Made by a program: the position numbers and the translations under genes
Part shown: one piece after another, positions 9,278 through 18,360 of the stretch
Numbering within the stretch: the first letter of the stretch is position 1
Layout of the letters: every line of letters starts with the position of its first letter
The notes under the pieces: model-generated
The model's input: only the letters and a program-made list of their open reading frames with translations
The model's database searches: none
What the model was told of the DNA's origin: nothing
From: Lactobacillus taiwanensis DSM 21401
Lineage (GTDB): Bacteria > Bacillota > Bacilli > Lactobacillales > Lactobacillaceae
Direction: 5' to 3'
Assembly: GCF_001436695.1 (NCBI RefSeq)
Contig: NZ_AYZG01000017.1
Coordinates: 54,893 to 118,892 of the forward strand
DNA: 64,000 nucleotides

Positions 9278-11008
9278 CTACTCCCCCGCATTATTTTCTT
9301 CTTGGAACTTAGCAATTGAACGATAAAGTTCATTGGTTTTCATTAATTCTTCGTGTGTTCCAATTGCTTGAATCTTACCGTGTTCCATAACAATAATTCG
9401 ATCGGCATCTTTAATGGAAACTACTCTTTGAGAAATAATAATCTTAGTAGTATGAGGCATGTCTTTTGCCAAAGATTCACGAATTTCACGCTCAGTTGTC
9501 GTATCCACAGCAGAGGTTGAATCATCTAGAATTAAAATTTCTGGATTCTTCAAAAGTGCACGAGCAATAGTCAGACGTTGTTTTTGTCCACCCGAAACAT
9601 TATTCCCGCCTTGTTCAATCATTGTATTGTAGCCATCTGGCATTTCACGAATAAAGCCATCTGCATGAGCAACCTTAGCTGCAACTACAACTTCTTCATG
9701 TGTTGCATTTTCGTTTCCCCATTTTAGGTTTTCTTCAACAGTTCCACTAAACAAAACATTCTTTTGTAAAACCATTGCAACTTTATCACGAAGGGCCTTC
9801 AATTCGTATGATTTAACATTATGGCCAGCTACTCTAACTGCACCAGACGTTACATCGTAAAGACGAGGAATCATTGAAACTAAAGTTGATTTAGATGATC
9901 CAGTCTCACCGATAATACCGATTGTTTCCCCAGGGGTAATATGTAAGTTAATATCCTCTAAAGCATAGTGCTTTTCATCTGGTGAGTATTTGAAGTTAAC
10001 ATGATCAAAAATAATATCTCCATTAGTTACGTCTTTAAGAGGTTTACGTGGATTTTCGATTGCTGGCTTTTCGGTTAAGACAGCTGCAATACGTTTACCA
10101 CTAGCTTCAGAAATAACTAATTGTGTAGTGATCATAGCTAAAATATTTAAACTAAACAAAACAGAGTTTGAATACGAAAACATAGAAACTAATTGTCCAG
10201 TTTGTAAACTTCCACCAACGATTTCTTTGGCACCAAACCAACAGATTGCTAAAGTTGAAATATTAAGAACTGCCATTACAACTAACGCATTAAGTGACAT
10301 AATCTTTTGCGCAGTTGAGAAAAGTTTATAAATAAAACCAGATGACTTTTCAAACTTTTCAATTTGGGCTTCTTCTTGAACATAAGTCTTTACTTCTCTA
10401 ATTCCGCGAATATTTTCACGAACATCTTGGTTCATTGCATCATATCCTCTAAAAATACGTGGGAAGTAAGGATATGCACTTTTAATAATTAATGCTAAAA
10501 TCAAGACAAAAATTGGGGCAATTACCACAAAGATTAAAGATAATCTAGGACTGATAATGATTGACATAATAATTGAAAAAACTAGCATTAATGGCGCACG
10601 AACAGCAATTCTAATAAGCATTTGATATGCGTTTTGAACATTAGTTACGTCTGTTGTTAGACGTGTTACCAAACTAGCACTAGAAAACTTATCGATATTA
10701 CTAAAAGAAAAATCTTGAATATGATAAAACATATCTTTTCTTAAATTAGCTGCAAATCCCGCCGCTGCATGTGCAGAAACATAACTAGCACTTGCACCTA
10801 ATGCTAAAGAAATTAAAGTTAATACAAAAAGAATTAGGCCCCATTTATTGATATAGCCCATATTCCCTTTCATAATTCCCCTATCAATTAGAATACCAAC
10901 CAAGTACGGGATCAGCATTTCAATTAAAGCTTCACCTGCAACCAGGACTGGGGAAGTCAACGACAATTTTTTGTATTGTCTAATTGACTTACGTAACTCA
11001 TTAACCAT
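9278..11008 (-). CDS. Multidrug-type ABC exporter, degenerate-site half of a heterodimer (LmrC-like)
   Basis: A 576-aa half transporter with a membrane domain followed by an ATPase. Its nucleotide site is visibly altered. Walker A reads GETGSSKST, Walker B ends in LDD with Asp instead of the catalytic Glu (about residue 496), and the switch His is Gln (ISQR, about 527). The signature VSGGQ is intact and serves the partner's canonical site. These changes are those known for the non-hydrolysing site of heterodimeric exporters, so they are functional rather than decay. It is first in the operon and is preceded by a hairpin-containing leader. Confidence 0.87.
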   Translation of the reverse strand: MVNELRKSIRQYKKLSLTSPVLVAGEALIEMLIPYLVGILIDRGIMKGNMGYINKWGLILFVLTLISLALGASASYVSAHAAAGFAANLRKDMFYHIQDFSFSNIDKFSSASLVTRLTTDVTNVQNAYQMLIRIAVRAPLMLVFSIIMSIIISPRLSLIFVVIAPIFVLILALIIKSAYPYFPRIFRGYDAMNQDVRENIRGIREVKTYVQEEAQIEKFEKSSGFIYKLFSTAQKIMSLNALVVMAVLNISTLAICWFGAKEIVGGSLQTGQLVSMFSYSNSVLFSLNILAMITTQLVISEASGKRIAAVLTEKPAIENPRKPLKDVTNGDIIFDHVNFKYSPDEKHYALEDINLHITPGETIGIIGETGSSKSTLVSMIPRLYDVTSGAVRVAGHNVKSYELKALRDKVAMVLQKNVLFSGTVEENLKWGNENATHEEVVVAAKVAHADGFIREMPDGYNTMIEQGGNNVSGGQKQRLTIARALLKNPEILILDDSTSAVDTTTEREIRESLAKDMPHTTKIIISQRVVSIKDADRIIVMEHGKIQAIGTHEELMKTNELYRSIAKFQEENNAGE

Positions 11009-11139
11009 ATAAAACCCCCGTTCTTTACTTAAAAAAGATAAAAATAAATAGACGCCTCGCGCCGTCTATTCACTCCCCTAACCAATAAATTATTTGTTAT
11101 CTTTATTTATACTGTAGACTAATTTAAATAAATAGTCAC
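11009..11139 (-). promoter_or_regulatory. Leader of the heterodimeric ABC exporter operon with a hairpin and weak promoter
   Basis: On the minus strand a plausible promoter reads GTGACT (11134-11139), 17 bases, TACAGT (11111-11116). Downstream, arms AATAGACG (11047-11054) and CGTCTATT (11063-11070) form a GC-rich hairpin followed by a T-rich tract, about 40 bases before the start of the first ABC gene. The hairpin is either the terminator of the upstream DUF1129 operon or, if the promoter is real, a leader attenuator. A 14-codon GTG reading frame (11029-11073) overlaps the hairpin, but its RBS is too close to be convincing. Confidence 0.45.
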
Positions 11140-11143
11140 GCTT

Positions 11144-11977
11144 TTAATTTCGACGATTTTGTCTTCTAGCGGCAATTTCATTTTGACGCTTAATTTGCAA
11201 TGGATCAACAACATGGTATTTTTGACGGAACCATCTGCGAACAAAGAAGGCAATTACCGCTAATACAATGTAAACCCATGGGTTTAATACAGGATTAATC
11301 ACTCGCATAAATGGCATTGTTGTAAATTGAATCCAAACCATTATGATTCCGACTAAAAATACACCTATCAAAATAATTTGCCACATTGGTGGACGTTTAC
11401 TTTTATCCCTAGTAATTAACTCAGTGTAGTATGCCATTAAAATACCAAATAAAATTGTAACTGATGCAACAGTTAAAATACCCAATTGTTGCATACGATC
11501 TTGTTGCTTAGAACTGTTGCTAAATAGTTGTACTACACCAAAAAATCCAGCAAAGATAACAAAGTATAACAAACTATTATCTACGGCATGCATCCAAAAC
11601 TTAGTCTTAGGTGCTTCTTTTTTAGGATTAGCAATTTCGATTGCTTTTTCTCTTGGAGCTTTTTGATATAAGTTAGATGCTGGAATTCCTTTACGTTGCG
11701 CAACAATAATTTCTGGCAAAATTTGATCAATTGCTGGCTCTACTTGATCCATAGTATAGTTTTGATCTTCTGTCAAAAACTTCTCCAAACGAAAAATGTA
11801 ATCTTGGTTTTTATTACTCAACTTATTACGCAATTCTTTCGGAGACATCTTTTTAATCTCTTCATCACGAGCATTTTGTTCATGTGCCTTTTTTAATTTT
11901 TCTTGTTGCGCATTACCTGCTGTTGAGTTCTTGGCAGCTTCAGTATTTTTACTTTTATTTTGATCTTTTGGATCCAT
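11144..11977 (-). CDS. DUF1129 family membrane protein
   Basis: A 277-aa protein. It has a hydrophilic N-terminal region of about 120 residues rich in Lys, Asn and Gln, containing the segment MSPKELRNKLSNKNQDYI. Four or five membrane segments follow from about residue 128, and the tail is Arg-rich. This arrangement is that of the DUF1129 family of lactobacilli, whose function is unknown. A good AGGAG precedes the ATG. It lies 11 bases after ychF at the end of the rsmG-par-ychF operon. No catalytic motif was found. Confidence 0.75.
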   Translation of the reverse strand: MDPKDQNKSKNTEAAKNSTAGNAQQEKLKKAHEQNARDEEIKKMSPKELRNKLSNKNQDYIFRLEKFLTEDQNYTMDQVEPAIDQILPEIIVAQRKGIPASNLYQKAPREKAIEIANPKKEAPKTKFWMHAVDNSLLYFVIFAGFFGVVQLFSNSSKQQDRMQQLGILTVASVTILFGILMAYYTELITRDKSKRPPMWQIILIGVFLVGIIMVWIQFTTMPFMRVINPVLNPWVYIVLAVIAFFVRRWFRQKYHVVDPLQIKRQNEIAARRQNRRN

Positions 11978-11988
11978 TCAACAAACTC

Positions 11989-13089
11989 CTAAACATTAAA
12001 TCTAAATTCAATAATATCCCCATCTTGAACTACATAATCTTTTCCTTCAAGACGAAGCTTTCCAGCTTCTTTAACTTTTTGCATGGTTTCAAGCTCATTT
12101 AAATCATCAAATGAAACAACTTCTGCTCGAATGAATCCACGTTCAAAGTCTGAGTGAATAACACCTGCAACTTGTGGTGCTTTCATGCCTTCATGGAAAG
12201 TCCATGCACGAGTCTCAGGACCACCAGCAGTAAAGAAAGTACGAAGGCCTAAAATGTGGTAAGCAGCCTTAATCAAGCGATCAAGTCCAGACTCTTCAAC
12301 GCCTTCCATTTCAAGAAATTCTTTTCTTTCATCTTCATCCATTGAAGCAATTTCTTCTTCAGTAGCTGCACTAATTCCTAAGGCCTCTGCATTTTCACTT
12401 TCAGCATGCTTTTTAACAATTTGGTAGTACTTGTCACTTTCTGGATCAGCCATTGAACTTTCAGCAATATTAGCAACATAAATAACTGGCTTAGAAGTAA
12501 GTAAGAATAGTCCCTTAACGATCTTTTGTTCATCTTCATTAAAGTCAATTGAACGAGCCGCCTTACCTTCTTCAAGAACTGGCTTTAATTTATTTAAAAC
12601 AGCTAATTCAGCTTTAGCTTCCTTATCGTCTTGTTGAGCAACCTTTTGAACTTTTCCAATTCTACGGTTAACTGCATCTAAGTCCGCAATTGCTAATTCC
12701 AGATTAATTGTGTTGATATCTTCTTCCGGATCAACCTTACCAGTAACTGAGGTAATGTTGTCATCATCAAAAGCACGAACAACGTGAACAATTGCATCGG
12801 TTTGGCGGATATTTTCAAGGAACTTATTTCCAAGTCCTTCACCTTTTGATGCACCTTTTACTAAACCAGCAATATCAGTAAATTCAAATGTAGTATGAAC
12901 AATCTTCTTAGCTGGAATTAATTCTTGAATACGAGCTAGACGACTATCTGGAACTTCAACCATCCCCACATTTGGCTCGATTGTGGCAAATGGATAGTTT
13001 GCCATTTCGGCACCAGCTTTAGTAATCGCGTTAAACAAAGTAGATTTACCTACATTTGGTAATCCAACAATACCTGCAGTTAATGACAT
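11989..13089 (-). CDS. ychF: YchF/Obg-family ATPase
   Basis: A 366-aa cytoplasmic P-loop NTPase, full length for the family. It has G1 GLPNVGKST at 8-16, the switch segment NYPFATIEPNVG, and DIAGLVKGASKGEGLGN as G3. The usual NKxD is replaced by a YVANI-type G4, which is why YchF prefers ATP. A C-terminal TGS domain ends in DGDIIEFRFNV. YchF associates with ribosomes and is linked to stress responses. It lies in the housekeeping operon between the DUF951 and DUF1129 genes. Confidence 0.93.
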   Translation of the reverse strand: MSLTAGIVGLPNVGKSTLFNAITKAGAEMANYPFATIEPNVGMVEVPDSRLARIQELIPAKKIVHTTFEFTDIAGLVKGASKGEGLGNKFLENIRQTDAIVHVVRAFDDDNITSVTGKVDPEEDINTINLELAIADLDAVNRRIGKVQKVAQQDDKEAKAELAVLNKLKPVLEEGKAARSIDFNEDEQKIVKGLFLLTSKPVIYVANIAESSMADPESDKYYQIVKKHAESENAEALGISAATEEEIASMDEDERKEFLEMEGVEESGLDRLIKAAYHILGLRTFFTAGGPETRAWTFHEGMKAPQVAGVIHSDFERGFIRAEVVSFDDLNELETMQKVKEAGKLRLEGKDYVVQDGDIIEFRFNV

Positions 13090-13111
13090 ATTATTCTCCT
13101 CTTAATTGATT

Positions 13112-13360
13112 TTATTCAAAGTGCGGTACAGCAATATTTTCCTTTGGAACATAATGTTCTTCTTTTAAGTTAACAGGATCATTTGCTGCATGCAGCACTT
13201 TTTTTAATTTTTTATTGAATTCTGCTCGAGGCATCATAATTAAATGACCACACCCTAAGCACTTAATGCGAATGTCTGCACCCATTCGCAAGATTTCCCA
13301 CTTATTTTCACCACATGCATGTGGTTTTTTCATCTGTACTACATCGCCCAAATGATACAT
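13112..13360 (-). CDS. DUF951 family small protein
   Basis: An 82-aa soluble protein starting MYHLGDVVQMKKPHACG. It has the conserved pairs of the DUF951 family: a PHACG motif near residue 13 and a C-L-G-C motif near residue 34, which may bind metal or nucleic acid. The family is nearly always encoded next to ychF or parB in Firmicutes. Its function is not established. It sits 20 bases after parB and 22 bases before ychF in the same operon. Confidence 0.85.
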   Translation of the reverse strand: MYHLGDVVQMKKPHACGENKWEILRMGADIRIKCLGCGHLIMMPRAEFNKKLKKVLHAANDPVNLKEEHYVPKENIAVPHFE

Positions 13361-13380
13361 GAAAAATCAACTCCTATTAA

Positions 13381-14262
13381 TTATTTATCTAAATTAATTC
13401 CTAGTAAATCCAAAATTCGATTTAATTCATCCGTTGATGCAAAATCAATGGCTAAATGACCATTTCCTTTTTTGCCTTCGGTAATATTTACACTAGTACC
13501 AAATTTATCAGTTAATTGAGACTCACTAGCCCGAATGAAAGCAGATTTTTTAATAGACTTTTTCTTGGGCTTCTTTTCTTTTTCGTTTAATTTAGCTACT
13601 AATGACTCTAATTGACGGACAGTGATTCCATTCTTAACTACTTTTCGAGCTAGGTCATCAATACCATCTTTATCTTTTAATCCCAGCAGAGTTCTTGCTT
13701 GACCCATTGATAGTTCTCCTCTTTGGAGAAGACGCTTAGTTTTTTGTGGCAGGGTAAGCAAACGAAGATAGTTAGCAATATATGGTCGAGACTTTCCTAA
13801 TCTTTTTGAAACTTCAGCTTGAGTTAAGCCCAGATTCTTTTGAAGCATTTCATAAGCTTGAGCTTCTTCTAAAGGTGTCAGATCTTCACGTTGCAAGTTT
13901 TCCAAAACTGCAACTTCCATCATTTGTGCTTCATCAAATTTACGAATAATAGCTGGAATTGTTTTTTTCTTAGCTAATTTGGAAGCACGAAAACGTCGCT
14001 CACCCGCAATAATCTCGTAACCATTAACTGATTTACGAATAATAATTGGCTGAAAGACGCCATTTTCTTTAATGGATTCAGAGAGTTCCTTTAAGCTTTT
14101 ATTATCAAACGTTTTTCTAGGTTGATAAGGATTGGGTCTAATTTCATCTAAAGGAATTTCTGTAATTTCTTCAGTTTCTTGAACTTGCGGGCTTTCATCA
14201 AATAAAGCTTCTAATCCACGTCCAAGACCACGTTTTTTAGGTTCTTTAGAGTTTTTTACCAT
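13381..14262 (-). CDS. parB: Chromosome partitioning protein ParB (Spo0J)
   Basis: A 293-aa DNA-binding CTP-switch protein. The N-terminal ParB/sulfiredoxin-like domain carries the CTP-binding motif GERRFRA (about 97-103) and ENLQREDL. The central helix-turn-helix (LTQAEVSKRLGKSRPYIANYLRL) binds parS, and a C-terminal dimer domain follows. It acts with ParA in origin segregation and SMC loading. The start overlaps the end of parA by 17 bases. The basic N-terminus KRGLGRGLEALFDE is typical for activating ParA ATPase. No perfect parS site was noticed in the window. Confidence 0.93.
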   Translation of the reverse strand: MVKNSKEPKKRGLGRGLEALFDESPQVQETEEITEIPLDEIRPNPYQPRKTFDNKSLKELSESIKENGVFQPIIIRKSVNGYEIIAGERRFRASKLAKKKTIPAIIRKFDEAQMMEVAVLENLQREDLTPLEEAQAYEMLQKNLGLTQAEVSKRLGKSRPYIANYLRLLTLPQKTKRLLQRGELSMGQARTLLGLKDKDGIDDLARKVVKNGITVRQLESLVAKLNEKEKKPKKKSIKKSAFIRASESQLTDKFGTSVNITEGKKGNGHLAIDFASTDELNRILDLLGINLDK

Positions 14263-15019
14263 GAGCTTTCAACACCTCTTTTGCTAAGGAATCATACACT
14301 TGTGAGCCCCGAGATTTCGGCGCATATTCTGTAATTGGTTGACCATAACTTGGTGCTTCTGCCAATTTAGTAATTCTCGGAATAATGGTTTTATAAACTT
14401 TTTTATTAAAGTAGGATTGTACTTCCTTAACAACTTCTGCACCTAAATTAGTTCTTGCATCAAGCATTGTTAAAAGAACTCCTTCAACGCCTAAGTTTTT
14501 ATTAAAATGCTTTTGAACTAAGCGAATTGTATTCAACAGCTGACTTAAGCCTTCCATTGCATAATATTCGCTTTGAACTGGGATTAAAATTGAATCTGAA
14601 GCCGTAAAAGCATTAATTGAAAGTTGTCCTAAAGAAGGTGGACAATCAATTAAAATAAAATCATATTCATGACTTACCTCATCAATTCCTTGTTTTAATC
14701 TAGTTTCACGAGCCATCATTGAAGTTAATTCCATCTCAGCACCAGCTAATTGTATCGTAGCTGGAACTGCATCAAGATTCTTAGTCTCAGTATGATGAAT
14801 TGTTTCAGACAAAGAAATTTCATCAATTAAAACATTATAGATATCCTTATCTACAGAAGATTTTTCAATGCCTAAACCAGATGTCGCATTTCCTTGCGGA
14901 TCAATATCAACAATTAAAACTTTATAACCATGATTTGCAATACTGGCACCTAAATTAATTGTTGTAGTTGTTTTACCAACGCCGCCTTTTTGATTGGCAA
15001 CCGAAATAATTTGAACCAT
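14246..15019 (-). CDS. parA: Chromosome partitioning ATPase ParA (Soj)
   Basis: A 257-aa deviant Walker ATPase. The N-terminal motif NQKGGVGKTTTTINLG (about 9-24) carries the signature lysine. DIDPQGNATSGLG and DCPPSLGQLS complete the nucleotide site, and basic residues near the C-terminus fit non-specific DNA binding. It is the partner of ParB in chromosome segregation. It lies between noc and parB, overlapping parB. Confidence 0.93.
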   Translation of the reverse strand: MVQIISVANQKGGVGKTTTTINLGASIANHGYKVLIVDIDPQGNATSGLGIEKSSVDKDIYNVLIDEISLSETIHHTETKNLDAVPATIQLAGAEMELTSMMARETRLKQGIDEVSHEYDFILIDCPPSLGQLSINAFTASDSILIPVQSEYYAMEGLSQLLNTIRLVQKHFNKNLGVEGVLLTMLDARTNLGAEVVKEVQSYFNKKVYKTIIPRITKLAEAPSYGQPITEYAPKSRGSQVYDSLAKEVLKAHGKKL

Positions 15020-15033
15020 ATTTACCCCTTTGC

Positions 15034-15915
15034 TTACTTTTTAAGCAATTCAATAGTAATCTTATAGGAATCTCCCTTTTTATCTTCTTTATATTTCACA
15101 GTCATTCCTGAATCTTTTGCCATCTTAATTGCTTTTTTAATGGTATTTATTTGTACTTTAAAGTCATTAGCTGTTCGAACTTGGACCTTTTTCTTAGCTT
15201 TTTTCTCTTTTTTAGGTTTATCTGCTTGAAGTTCTTCCTCTTTAGCCTTTTCTTGTGCTTCAAAATAACCATCAAGATCTTTTACCATCTTTTCGGTTTC
15301 TTTTACTGTTAAACCATTCTTAACAATTTCACTAACAGCAGTATCTTGATCTTCTCCATTCAAAGCTAAAAGAGCACGTCCATGCCGTTGTGAGATTTTC
15401 TTATCAATTAAAAAGCCTTGTACTTTTGGTGTAAGCTTGAGCAATCTAATTTTATTAGCAATATAAGATTGAGTCTTACCCATTTGAGCAGCCAATTCGG
15501 TTTGAGTTAAGTTATTAACCTTCATTAATTGAACATAAGCTTGCGCTTCATCAATTGGATTAAGATTTTCACGTTGTAGATTTTCAACTAAAGCCAAGGA
15601 GGCTGCTTTTTCATCATCCATATCTTCAACAATTGCTGGAATTTTAGCCCAATTTAATGACTGAGCAGCACGGAAACGACGTTCTCCAGCAATGATTTCA
15701 TACTCTCCCTCAGGACCATCAGCGGGCTTGCGAAGAATAATAGGTTGTAATAGCCCTTGTTCTTTTAGAGTAGCAGCTAATTCTTCAATTGATTCATCAC
15801 TAAAAGTATGACGTGGCTGATAGCGATTAGGAATAATTTTATCTAATTCAATCTCTTGAACCTGCTTACTTTCAGGAATCTTTTTTTGACGATTGCCAAA
15901 TAATGAAAATGCCAT
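15034..15915 (-). CDS. noc: Nucleoid occlusion protein Noc (ParB paralogue)
   Basis: A 293-aa ParB-family protein upstream of parA. It has GERRFRAAQSLNW in the CTP pocket and an HTH around LTQTELAAQMGKTQSYIANKIRLL. An N-terminal MAFSLFGNRQKK amphipathic stretch matches the membrane-targeting helix of Bacillus Noc. Position between rsmG and parA is the classic noc location. Noc binds its own NBS sites and keeps the division ring off the nucleoid. A Lys-rich segment (about 228-245) precedes the C-terminal domain. Confidence 0.87.
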   Translation of the reverse strand: MAFSLFGNRQKKIPESKQVQEIELDKIIPNRYQPRHTFSDESIEELAATLKEQGLLQPIILRKPADGPEGEYEIIAGERRFRAAQSLNWAKIPAIVEDMDDEKAASLALVENLQRENLNPIDEAQAYVQLMKVNNLTQTELAAQMGKTQSYIANKIRLLKLTPKVQGFLIDKKISQRHGRALLALNGEDQDTAVSEIVKNGLTVKETEKMVKDLDGYFEAQEKAKEEELQADKPKKEKKAKKKVQVRTANDFKVQINTIKKAIKMAKDSGMTVKYKEDKKGDSYKITIELLKK

Positions 15916-15937
15916 ATTTCAAATCCCCCAATCAAAT

Positions 15938-16657
15938 TTAAAGTGGTTTTTTATTCGGCGTACCAGCCTGACGCGGATATTTCTTTGGTGTAGTCTTTAC
16001 TTTTTTGACTATGATTAATGTACGCTCATCATCACTATCAGGAAGAGTTAATTCCTTAACGTCTTCAACTTCTCCCCCTAACACTTCAATTGCATGTTTA
16101 GCTTCTGCTAATTCATCTTGTGCCTTAGGTCCTTTTAACGCGACCAGATCTCCATTGACTTTAGTTAATGGCAAGCAGTATTCACTCAAGACACTCATTC
16201 TTGCTACTGCTCGTCCAGTGACTAAATCAAATTTTTCTCGTAAATTTTTATTTTGTCCTGCGTCTTCTGCGCGACTATGAACTAAAGTAACTTCATCTAA
16301 GTCTAAATCATTTACTAATTCGTCTAAAAATTTCAATCGTTTACCCAAAGAATCAACAATTGTAATCCGCAAGTTAGGACATAAAATTTTAATTGGTAAG
16401 GAAGGAAAACCAGCTCCTGCTCCAACATCACACAAGGTCTTTTCGCCTTTAAATAGGTCGGGAAATTCCAAAAGAGGTGTAATGCTATCAAAAAAATGTT
16501 TTAAATAAACCTCGTCTTCATCAGTAATTCTGGTAAGATTAACTTTTTTATTAAATTCAATTAATTTATTATAGTATGTCGCAAATTGGCCTTTTTGATT
16601 ATCACTAAGTTCAAAGCCATATTTTGCGAGTTCTTTTGCAAAAATTTCTGGATTCAT
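15938..16657 (-). CDS. rsmG: 16S rRNA (guanine-527-N7) methyltransferase RsmG (GidB)
   Basis: A 239-aa Rossmann-fold methyltransferase. The AdoMet loop [13 protein letters not shown] is at about 76-88. [19 protein letters not shown] near the N-terminus and [15 protein letters not shown] in the middle are RsmG hallmarks. It methylates G527 of 16S rRNA using S-adenosylmethionine. It is the first gene of the rsmG-noc-parA-parB-DUF951-ychF-DUF1129 run. The start ATG has GGGTGAAAA immediately upstream, embedded in a cluster of inverted repeats. Confidence 0.92.
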   Translation of the reverse strand: MNPEIFAKELAKYGFELSDNQKGQFATYYNKLIEFNKKVNLTRITDEDEVYLKHFFDSITPLLEFPDLFKGEKTLCDVGAGAGFPSLPIKILCPNLRITIVDSLGKRLKFLDELVNDLDLDEVTLVHSRAEDAGQNKNLREKFDLVTGRAVARMSVLSEYCLPLTKVNGDLVALKGPKAQDELAEAKHAIEVLGGEVEDVKELTLPDSDDERTLIIVKKVKTTPKKYPRQAGTPNKKPL

Positions 16658-16666
16658 TTTTCACCC

Positions 16667-16683
16667 GTGAAACCTAGTTTCAC
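16667..16683. repeat. Inverted repeat at the rsmG start region
   Basis: GTGAAAC and GTTTCAC flank the 3-base centre CTA. A further TTTCAC lies 2 bases to the left, before the GTGAAA. The half-sites resemble those of parS (TGTTTCACGTGAAACA), but their order and spacing differ. The repeat overlaps the region just upstream of the rsmG start codon. Confidence 0.5.
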
Positions 16684-16826
16684 ACTCCTAATTTACCGCA
16701 ATTAAAGTCGGTTAACAATACTATTATGATCATAAACTAACGTATTTAATTATGGAGTATTTTTTAAGAATCGTCAAAAAACAACTAAGTCCCAAAAAAT
16801 ATGTATTTAAATTAAAATCTATAGGC

Positions 16827-16832
16827 TATAAT
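16827..16832 (+). promoter_or_regulatory. cvpA: -10 box of the cvpA promoter
   Basis: A consensus TATAAT lies 25 bases upstream of the cvpA start. A good AAAGGAG is found at about 16841-16847. The -35 region 17 bases upstream (TATTTA) is weak. Confidence 0.5.
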
Positions 16833-16856
16833 GATTAGCAAAAGGAGTTAAATTTC

Positions 16857-17393
16857 ATGATTGTTACGCTTATTGTGATTCTTTATCTTGGCTACCAAAC
16901 TTATAAAGGCTACCAGCTGGGATTTGCTCAACGTGTTATTAATATGATTTTTGGTGCAATTGTATTTGCTGCTGCCATCCTAGGTCAAAATAGTTTAGGA
17001 AATTGGTTCTACGAACAATTTTCAGGGAAACTAGTTCCAACAACTGGCAACATTAGTCTTGAACTAATAGGATATCGTTTCTTGGCTTTCTTTGTAATTT
17101 GGTTTATTGGAAAGATGATTCTGAAAATATTCAAGGGCTGGCTACCTAAACGTGATCGGACTAAAAAGGGCATCAGTAACCTATTAGACAACGTACTTGG
17201 TGCACTGGTGTCATTCATTGCTGCTTACTTTCTAGTTTACGTTGCCCTATCGATGTGCCAAGCTTTTCAAAATCCTTGGTTTATCCAACAAACAGTGGAT
17301 TCACCAATTTTACGAGTAATTATTTATAATACTCCAGGACTATCAAATGGTATCTTTAAGACAATTTTTGGTATTAGTCGTACAGTAGGATAA
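16857..17393 (+). CDS. cvpA: CvpA family membrane protein
   Basis: A 178-aa membrane protein with four predicted membrane segments, near 1-14, 25-45, 64-85 and 104-128. It has the family-typical GYQLGFAQRVINMIFG after the first helix. A strong AAAGGAG precedes the ATG and it stands as a single gene between divergent rsmG and a bidirectional terminator. CvpA homologues are linked to colicin V production in E. coli and to envelope stability. The biochemical role is unknown. Confidence 0.82.
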   Translation: MIVTLIVILYLGYQTYKGYQLGFAQRVINMIFGAIVFAAAILGQNSLGNWFYEQFSGKLVPTTGNISLELIGYRFLAFFVIWFIGKMILKIFKGWLPKRDRTKKGISNLLDNVLGALVSFIAAYFLVYVALSMCQAFQNPWFIQQTVDSPILRVIIYNTPGLSNGIFKTIFGISRTVG

Positions 17394-17400
17394 CTCAACA

Positions 17401-17438
17401 AAAATAGGATTCGGAAATTTCCGAATCCTATTTTTATA
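17401..17438. terminator. Bidirectional terminator between convergent cvpA and apbE
   Basis: Bases 17401-17434 form a 34-base perfect palindrome. Each 17-base arm starts with AAAATAGGATTCGG, so U tracts occur on both strands. It also covers the apbE stop codon. Confidence 0.9.
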
Positions 17439-18360
17439 CCCCAACTCTTTCAATTGAGTCATCGGCATATACAAATATTGCTCCATAACGACCAGCCTTA
17501 TCATTTTTCCATCCTGGAATCGGTTGACCAGCGAAAAATAGTCGTTTACATTCAATTTCTGCTTGAACTGAATCACGGGTAAATAGCGTAACTCCTGCTA
17601 CATGCGTTTTAACTGGATACCCAGTCTTTGGATCAATAATATGGTGATATTTTTTACCATTAATCTCTAAAAAGCGTTCGTACGTTCCACTGGTTACTGC
17701 TGAACATTCATGAACAGTTGCCGTTGTAAGATTGTCTCCGCGTTTCTTTTTTGGATCTTGAACACCTAAAATCCATTCACCACTTGTTCTTTTAGGAGAA
17801 CTATTTACAAATAAAACATTGCCACCTAAATTAATAATTCCAGCTCTTACATCATAAGCATGCCATAAGTCTCTAATCCTATCAGCAATATATCCTTTTG
17901 CAATTCCTCCTAGATCAAGTTCCATTCCCTTTTTAGTTAGAAAAACAGTTTGATCATCATCATATAATATAACGTCATCAGGATTAGTTAAAGCCATTCT
18001 CTTTTTAATTTGAGCATCAGTTGGAATATGCGCTCCTTTAAACCCAATATGCCATAGCTTTACAACTGGTCCAATCAAAGCATTAAAGCCAAAATTTTGT
18101 TTACTTTCATAGACAGCTAATTTAATTAAATCATATGTACTTGCCGAAACTTGAACCGGATGAACTCCAGCTGCATGATTAATATCCATTACTTCAGAAT
18201 GATCCCGATTTACAGTTAATCGATCCTCATAACCTGCAATCAAGTCAAAACTTTGATCTAAAATCTTTTCACTATGATCTCCATAAATTTGTAATGTAAT
18301 TACAGTTCCTAATCCACGCCCAACTTTTGAAATTGGATTTGAAGCATAATTTTCTATCAT
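17434..18360 (-). CDS. apbE: FAD:protein FMN transferase (ApbE family)
   Basis: A 308-aa flavin transferase that moves FMN from FAD onto Thr/Ser of target proteins, with Mg2+. Family signatures are VSASTYDLIKLAVYES, the glycine-rich ELDLGGIAKGYIADRI near the middle, GIINLGGNV, and TSGTYERF followed by YHHIIDPKTGYPV. No lipoprotein signal is seen, so it may act in the cytoplasm. It is the last gene of an operon with a phosphatase (4-base overlap) and MupG. Two genes further upstream is the flavin-reductase pair, a hint of shared flavin biology, but the protein substrate is not evident. Confidence 0.88.
   Translation of the reverse strand: MIENYASNPISKVGRGLGTVITLQIYGDHSEKILDQSFDLIAGYEDRLTVNRDHSEVMDINHAAGVHPVQVSASTYDLIKLAVYESKQNFGFNALIGPVVKLWHIGFKGAHIPTDAQIKKRMALTNPDDVILYDDDQTVFLTKKGMELDLGGIAKGYIADRIRDLWHAYDVRAGIINLGGNVLFVNSSPKRTSGEWILGVQDPKKKRGDNLTTATVHECSAVTSGTYERFLEINGKKYHHIIDPKTGYPVKTHVAGVTLFTRDSVQAEIECKRLFFAGQPIPGWKNDKAGRYGAIFVYADDSIERVGV

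Noticed and set aside
9278..11008. Decayed ABC transporter because of LDD, SSK and Gln for the switch His
   Set aside because: These changes are the known degenerate site of heterodimeric exporters, and the partner gene carries the matching altered signature.
13310..13325. 16-base perfect palindrome ACCACATGCATGTGGT
   Set aside because: It lies inside the DUF951 coding sequence and encodes the conserved Pro-His-Ala-Cys-Gly motif, so coding constraint explains it; it is not a parS site.
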